Under the pieces are notes generated by a model, which was not told the origin of the DNA, did not search any database, and worked only from the letters and a program-made list of their open reading frames with translations. DNA of 64,000 bases from Conchocele bisecta (Eukaryota; Mollusca; Bivalvia; Lucinida; Thyasiridae), in assembly GCA_029237695.1 (NCBI GenBank), contig CM055272.1:13876042-13940041 (forward strand), in the 5' to 3' direction. Position 1 is the first letter of the stretch. Each line of letters opens with the position of its first letter. A program made the position numbers and the translations under genes. Positions 57,555 to 64,000 of the stretch are shown here, one piece after another.

Positions 57555-57940
57555 GAGGTTTGGCACTATAGGTAGCCAGGAACGTCGACATCTGTTGAAA
57601 CAGCACCTTGTACGCCGGTAATACGTGGAATACTCCTTTAGTGTCAGGCCCCACATAGCTGAAGACATTCGTGAACAAGTCACACACGCTAGACGTCGAT
57701 CCCGACTTGAGTACCGTCGACAGATCCTTGAGTATATTTTCGATGAGTGAGATGAAGTCTGCTGTCGTGTCATCGTCCATATACCAATCGGAGTCGACGG
57801 CACACTCCGAGTGTATGCCATCTTTCATCTGGATTTTGTCATAGAAGAAGAGACGCAAGGCCAGCATCTCGTTGTAGAACTCCATGCTGTTACACGCTGC
57901 AAGATTACGGGTCATACAGGTGTAGGTCGCCACCCAGTTT
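57555..57940 (-). CDS. E1: Cys-rich helical module of the VWDE-like gene
   Basis: 386 bp. The acceptor is TTTCAG after a T-rich tract and the donor is CCTC|GTAAGT. It enters with one base of a split codon and leaves one base. It begins NWVATYTC and has C-x7-C (CMTRNLAAC), then further cysteines in HSECAVD and SSVCDLF within helix-like sequence. The same phase and C-x7-C spacing open E6 and E10, so this is one copy of a repeated module. The function of the module is unknown to me. The acceptor lies about 15 bp from a foldback repeat (57955-58165). At least one upstream exon must exist to the right. Confidence 0.87.
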
Positions 57941-57954
57941 CTGAAACGAGAAAA

Positions 57955-58165
57955 TAGAATACAAGGTTCGACAATGTCCGGCCGTGGGTAAACGTTTGCT
58001 GTTGCACGAGGGAACTGTTTGAACCCCAAGGTTGAACCCTGTAGGCCGCGAGTTCAAACAGTTCCCGAAATATCGGAAATTTCCTCGGAAATATCGTGTA
58101 ATTTGAGCATATATGCAGTACTTCGCTACTTTTATAACTTGCTCCATTCAAACAGCTGATTTACA
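57955..58165. repeat. Inverted third copy of the 56133-56665 repeat
   Basis: AAGGTTCGACAATGTCCGGC to CATTCAAACAGCTGATTTA; immediately upstream of E1 on the minus strand. Confidence 0.68.
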
Positions 58166-58440
58166 CATACATGTTCCGGGGATGCAGCCGCATCAATTTT
58201 AAAATTTCAGTGCGACCGTTGTGAACTGGTCTGGTGACGCAATGGCGCATTCTAGTAACGTTATGAGACACAGGCATTACGTAGGTGTCCAGGCTTGGCC
58301 CCAAAATGAGCATTGTCTACAGCCATAGTCAAACAGCACACACTTTATGTTTGATCACGGCTGTGAGCTGTCTTAAACAACGGCAGTCATGTAACAATAT
58401 TATATAAATAATGCCCTTGCTTGAGGGGAATATTGTGGAA

Positions 58441-58757
58441 TAATTCCAGCACAAAAATACTTACACAATTCCCTAACATTTGATTGGTCCGCAGCAAGTC
58501 TCTTTCCAAAATTTATATCCCAGTAAACTCCCAAGCTGAACTACTTTCCGTAACCGTGAGGCGCAGTTAAAATAATTCTTAACTGAGAAAACGGAAAATA
58601 AACACATTTTCTTGATGAATTTATTTCAAATGCTGATATAAACTTGGAAAAGTCGCGGGATTACTGGACGAGGCCTTCCGGCCTTCGTCCAGTATTCCAG
58701 CGACTTTTCCAAGTTTATACCCCGATAAATTCCACAAAAAGGCCATTCATTCCTATA
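58441..58757. mobile_element. GTCGCGGG-family element with 33-bp flanking direct repeat
   Basis: TAATTCCAGCACAAAAATAC to GGCCATTCATTCCTATAA. TGCCCTTGCTTGAGGGGAAT and TATTGTGGA occur directly before (58408-58438) and after (58766-58794). Confidence 0.72.
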
Positions 58758-58919
58758 ATAAATACTGCCCTTGCTTGAGGGGAATATTGTGGATTATCTC
58801 CTCGAGGAAGCAATAACCCAAACCAAGGGTGGTATTTAATTTAATTACTAGTATACCGAATAGCTAATTATTAACATGAATAAAGTCCCTGTTTCAGAAC
58901 CAGAAACAAATGCTTGGCT

Positions 58920-61900
58920 GGTACCAGGTATTATAGTACTACAACAGGGATGACACGACCGGGGTACCAGGTATTATAGTACTACAACAGGGATGACATG
59001 ACCGGGGTGTACCAGGTATATAGTAGCTACAACCAGGGATGACACGACCGGGTACCAGGTATTATAGTACTACAACCAGGGATGACACGACGATGTACCA
59101 GGTATTAAGTACTCTACAACAGGGGATACATGACGTGTCAGGTATTATAGTACTACAACAGGGATTGACAGACCGATGTACCAGGTATTATAGTACTACA
59201 ACAGGGATGACATGACCGATGTACCAGGTAATAATATACTACAACAGGGATGACATGACAGGGGTACCCCAGGTATATAGTACTACAACATGGAAACTTG
59301 AACCAGGGTACCCGGTATTAAGTACTACAACAGGGATGACCATGACAGATGTATCCAGGTAATATAGTACTACAACAGTAACCCGGTATTATAGTACTTC
59401 ACAACAGGATGAACATGACCCCGGGTACCAGGTATTATAGTACTACAACAGGGATGACACGACCGATGTACCAGGTATTATAGTACTACAACAGGGATGA
59501 CACGACCGATGTACCAGGTAAAAGTACTTACAACAGATGACATGACCGGGTTACCAGTATTAATAGTACTTACATCAGGGATGACATGACCGGGGTACCA
59601 TATTATAGTACTACAACAGGATGACATGACCGGTGAAACCTGGTATTATAGTACCACAACAGGGATGACACGACCGATGTACCAGGTATTATAGTACTAC
59701 AACAGGGATGACACGACCGGGGTACCAGGTATTATAGTACTACAACAGGGATGACATGACCGGGGTACCAGGTATTATAGTACTACAACAGGGATGACAT
59801 GACCGGGGTACCAGGTATTATAGTACTACAACAGGGATGACACGACCGATGTACCAGGTATTATAGTACTACAACAGGGATGACACGACCGATGACCCAA
59901 GTATATAGTAACTACAACAGGGATGACATGACCACCGGGGTACAGGTAAAATTATAGTACTCAACGACAGGGATACATGACTCGGGTACCAGGTATTATA
60001 GTACTACAACAGGGATGACACGACCGATGTACCAGGTATTATAGTACTACAACAGGGATGACATGACCGATGTACCAGGTATTATAGTACTACAACAGGG
60101 ATGACATGACCGATGTACCAGGTATTATAGTACTACAACAGGGATGACACGACCGATGTACCAGGTATTATAGTACTACAACAGGGATGACACGACCGAT
60201 GTACCAGGTATTATAGTACTACAACCAGGATGACAAGACCGGGGTACCCGTATAATATACTACAACAGGATGACACACGACCGGATGTAACATATTATAG
60301 TAGCTACAACAGCTGACCATGACGATGTACCAGGTTTATAGTACTACAACAGGATGACCAGACCGGGTACCAGGGGTTATATAGTACACAACAGAGTGGG
60401 GACCATGAACGGGTACACCAGGGTATCCTAGAGTATACACCGGGGAGGGATGACACGACCGTACCAGGTATATAGTACTACAACCAGATGACACCGACCG
60501 TGGTCAGGTATATATAGTAACTACACAGAGGGGATGACACGACCTGTACAGGTATTATAGTACTATCACCAGATACAACGATCCGGGTACCAGGTATATA
60601 GTACCTATCACATGATGACCACTAACTCAGATGTACCAGGTATTATAGTACTACAACAGATGACCACCGACCGATGGGGTACCGGTATATAGTACTATCA
60701 ACAGGGATGACAGACGGGGTACCAGGTATTATAGTACTACCACCAGGATGACACACACCGATGTACCAGGTTATATAGGGTACTACACCGGGATGAACAC
60801 GACCGATGTAACAGGTATTATATACACACAGGGATGGACAAAACGACGAGTACCAGGTATTTATAGTACTACAACAGGGATGACCTGACCTGGGTACCCG
60901 TATTATAGAACTACCACAGGATGAACACGACCGAGTACCAGGTATTATTTAGTACTACACGGTTATGACTCGACGATGTACCTAGTATATAGTACCCTAC
61001 AAACAGGATGACTACCGTACCAGGTATTATAGTACACACAGGGATACATGACCGTACCAGGTATTATAGTACTACACCATGATACACGACGCTACCCAGG
61101 TATTATAGTACTACACCAGGATGACATGACCGATGTACCAGGTATTTAGTACTACAACAGGATGGACATGGGGACCGGATGTACGGTCTATAGGGTAACT
61201 ACCACCAGGATGAACTGACCGTACCAGTATATAGACTACAACCAGATGGGAGACAGACCGGGATACCAGTATTTATAGTAACTACACCAGGATGAAACAT
61301 GGACCGATGTACCAGGTATATGAGTACCATACCAGATGTAACAGACCTGTACCAGTATAGGTATACACCAGGGATGACACGCGACTGTACCAGGTATTAT
61401 AGTAACTACCACCAGGGATGACAACGACGATACCAGGTATTATAGTAAACTACCACCAGGATGACATTACCCCTGTACCAGGTATTATATACTACAACAG
61501 GGATGACCATGACCGATGTACCAGGTATTATAGTACTACAACATGATGACACCGACGATGACCGTATAGTACTACAACAGGGATGACATGCCAACGGGGT
61601 TACCAGGTATTATGAGAATTACTTTACAAATCAGGGATTTGGAACGATGACCGGGGAGGGGGGTAACCAAGGTATTTTATAGTACTACAACAGGGGATGA
61701 CACGGACCGGAGGGTACCAGGTAGTTATAGTAACTACAAAACAGGGATGACACGACCGGATTGTACCAGGTATTACTAGTTACTACAAAGGATGACCTGA
61801 ACGGGTGTAACCAGGGTTTATAGTGTACCAACAGGGAAGTCACGACCCGAGGGGTGGTACCAGGTATTAGAGTACTACTAACAGGGATGGACACGACCGG

Positions 61901-64000
61901 TGGTTGGGGTACCAGGTACATTTTAGTACTACAAAATCAGGGATGACACGGACCGATGGGGGTACCAGGTTATTATAGTACTACAACTGGGGATGATCAT
62001 GACCGATGTACCAGGTATTATTAGTACCTAAACGGGATGGACATGACCGGGGGTACATTTACAACAGTGGGACTACATCAAGGATGCCGGGGTGACGGGG
62101 TACCAGGTATTATAGTACTACTAACAGGGATGACCACGGAACCGGGGAACGGTACCAGGAATTATTTAGTACTACAACCAGGGATGAATCACGGACGAGC
62201 AGGGTACCAGGTATTATAGTACTCTACTAAACAGGGATGACACGACCCGGGACGGTACCAGGTATGTTATAGTACTACAACTAGGGATGAAATCACTGGA
62301 ACCGGGGGTACAAGGTATTATAGTACTGACGCAAAACAGGGATGATAACCGACCGGCTACGGTACCAGGTAGATTTTAGAGTTACTCAACACAGGGATGA
62401 CGACGACCGGTTACGGTACCAGGTTTTATTTTTGAGTACTACAAATCAGGGGGATGACAAAGTGACCGGGGTGGGTATCCAAGGTATTATAGTACTTACA
62501 ACAGGATGACATGGACCGGGTAGGGTACCAGGTTTATGTTTTTACACAAAGGGGATGACCGACCGGGGTAACCAAGGGATTATAGTACTACAACAGGGGA
62601 TGTGCCAAGATGGGGTACCAGGTATTATAGTACTACAACAGGGAACATTGACGATCGATCCGATAGTACCAGGTTGGTTTATCAAGTTACTTACAACAGG
62701 GCGGGAATGGACGACGATCCGAGTTGTACCAGGTAATTATTAAGTAACTGAACAACAGGGATGACTAGTGACCGGAGGGGTACCAGGTTAGTAATTAGTT
62801 AGACTAACAAGGCAGGGATGGACACGGACGGCCGGGGTACCAGGTATTATTGAGTTACTACAACAGGGGTGAATGGACATGACCGGGATTGTACCAGGTA
62901 TTATAGTTACTACAAACAGGAAGGACTCGGACCATACGGGACGATGGGGGGTACCAAGGTATTATTTTAGTACTTACAATCAGGGATGGACTACGACCGG
63001 ATGTACCAGGTATTTTATAGTACTTCAACATCGGGAGGACACGACCGAGTGGCGGGTACCAGGGATTATAGTTACTACAACAGGGATGGAACATGGACCG
63101 AGGGTACCAGGCTATTAAGAGTACTACAACAGGGATGACATGACCGATTTGTTACCATGGTATTATTAAGTTACTACAACAGGGATGACCACGAGCCGAT
63201 TGTACCAGGTATTATAGGTAACTTACAACAGGGATGACCGAACGGACCGGGGATGAACCAGGTATTATTTTAGTACTACAAACAGGGATGACAACGACCG
63301 ACCGGGGGGGGGTACCAGGTATTTTATAGTACTACAACAGGGATAATGGGACGACGATGGCCGATGTAGACCAGGTTTTATTAGTTGTACTTACAAGGAC
63401 AGGGATGACACGACGAAATTGTGGTACGAGGGTATTATTGTAGTACTACAATCAGGTGGGATGACAATGACCGGTGGGGAGGCGGGGCGTCAGGGGGTAC
63501 CAGGTAGGATTTATAGTACTACAACAGGGATGACAATGACCCGGCGGGGTACCTAGGTATTATAGTGTACTGACAACATGAGATTGACTATGACCGGGTA
63601 CCGGTTGGTACCAGGTATTATAGTTACTTACAATGGGTGTGAACCATGACCGGGGTAACCAGGGTATTATGTACTACAAAGGGATGACATGGACTTCCGG
63701 GGTTACCAGGTTATTATTATAGTACTTACAACAGGGATGACATGACCGAACCGGGGTACCAAGGTATTTATTAGTACTACAACAGGGTATGACTCATGAC
63801 CGGTATTCGGGCAGCAGGTGATTATCAGGTATTTCGTTACAAAACAGGTGGATGACATGACCCGAGGCGGGTAACCTAGGTATTATTTTAGTACTTCAAC
63901 AAGAGGATGGGAGCACGATCCGATGTTACCAGGTTATTTATAAAGTACCTACAACAAAGGGATGACCACGATCCGATTGTACAGGTATTATTTTAGTACC
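58920..64000. repeat. 43-bp minisatellite, runs off the window
   Basis: About 118 copies of a 43-bp unit (GATGTACCAGGTATTATAGT then ACTACAACAGGGATGACACG). 59.6-60.2 kb is clean. 60.2-61.5 kb shows mostly deletions. Past 61.6 kb insertions dominate. Short open frames inside it are noise. No exon is seen. Confidence 0.93.

Larger units (their letters stand above)
2108..57940 (-). other. VWDE: Gene locus: VWDE-like secreted LU / vWD / EGF protein, 16 internal exons
   Basis: Sixteen minus-strand exons (E1 57555-57940 to E16 2108-2298) sum to 3622 nt. Every junction keeps frame, with phases agreeing across all 15 introns. Seen: Cys-rich modules opening with C-x7-C; an LU domain ending CCDETLCN; a vWD core with DPHIRTFD and GLCGTYDG; a furin-type RRKR; an EGF split in CPNSCSQHGTCVNG / ICTCESIYGDIDC; several N-glycosylation sequons. 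Known: vWD, a helical linker and EGF in this order characterise VWDE, an extracellular protein. Inferred: a mollusc VWDE relative with extra N-terminal modules, secreted or membrane-anchored. Signal peptide, start codon and C-terminus are outside the window. The symbol denotes family resemblance, not proven orthology. Alternative: a lineage-specific vWD protein of unknown role. Confidence 0.85.

Noticed and set aside
58170..58440. A further upstream exon of the VWDE-like gene between E1 and the 43-bp array
   Set aside because: No minus-strand frame there ends in a good donor with the two-base phase that E1 requires.
61236..63118. Short open frames inside the terminal 43-bp array
   Set aside because: They result from random indels in the repeat, are on both strands and have no codon structure.

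Overview
The window is animal nuclear DNA, most likely from a bivalve mollusc. It is AT-rich, with short exons in long introns, GT-AG splice sites, no operons, and introns packed with foldback/MITE-type elements, tRNA-derived SINE fragments and minisatellites. The organism call is inference from the repeat style and the protein type. Species cannot be named.

One gene dominates. It is on the minus strand, and 16 internal exons (57940 down to 2108) can be placed with matching phases at all 15 junctions. They encode about 1,207 residues of an extracellular protein. In N-to-C order: a cysteine-rich helical module (E1); a complete Ly6/uPAR (LU) three-finger domain split over two exons (E2, E3); further cysteine-rich modules (E4-E9 and the start of E10); a beta-rich region and a von Willebrand D domain (E10, E11); a linker with a furin-type RRKR site (E12, E13); a helical segment (E14); and an EGF-like domain split over two exons, followed by the start of the next beta domain (E15, E16). 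From E10 on this matches the order known from VWDE (von Willebrand factor D and EGF domain-containing protein). The LU domain and repeated cysteine modules upstream are not part of vertebrate VWDE as I know it. The first and last exons lie outside the window.

Layout: 1-1740, degenerate ~150-170 bp repeats; 2108-6747, E16 and E15 with a pogo-like element (3063-4276) and a 2-kb tandem-bearing element (4433-6454) between them; 6777-9768, a 72-bp minisatellite; 12690-14053, a 41-bp minisatellite whose unit contains the E14 splice donor; 14-27.4 kb, E14-E10 among MITEs; 28-45 kb, E9-E3 among MITEs, including a 30-bp minisatellite (39768-41945); 45-57 kb, the large introns before E3 and E2, holding a second 2-kb element, a zinc-finger transposase relic, a SINE and a ~170-bp tandem array; 57555-57940, E1; 58920-64000, a 43-bp minisatellite running off the window.

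There is no credible second complete gene. A possible plus-strand first exon at 29509 and a zinc-finger pseudogene at 51259-51562 are weakly supported. Long open frames inside the minisatellites are artefacts of units divisible by three. The indel-rich texture of three arrays suggests poorly polished long-read sequence.
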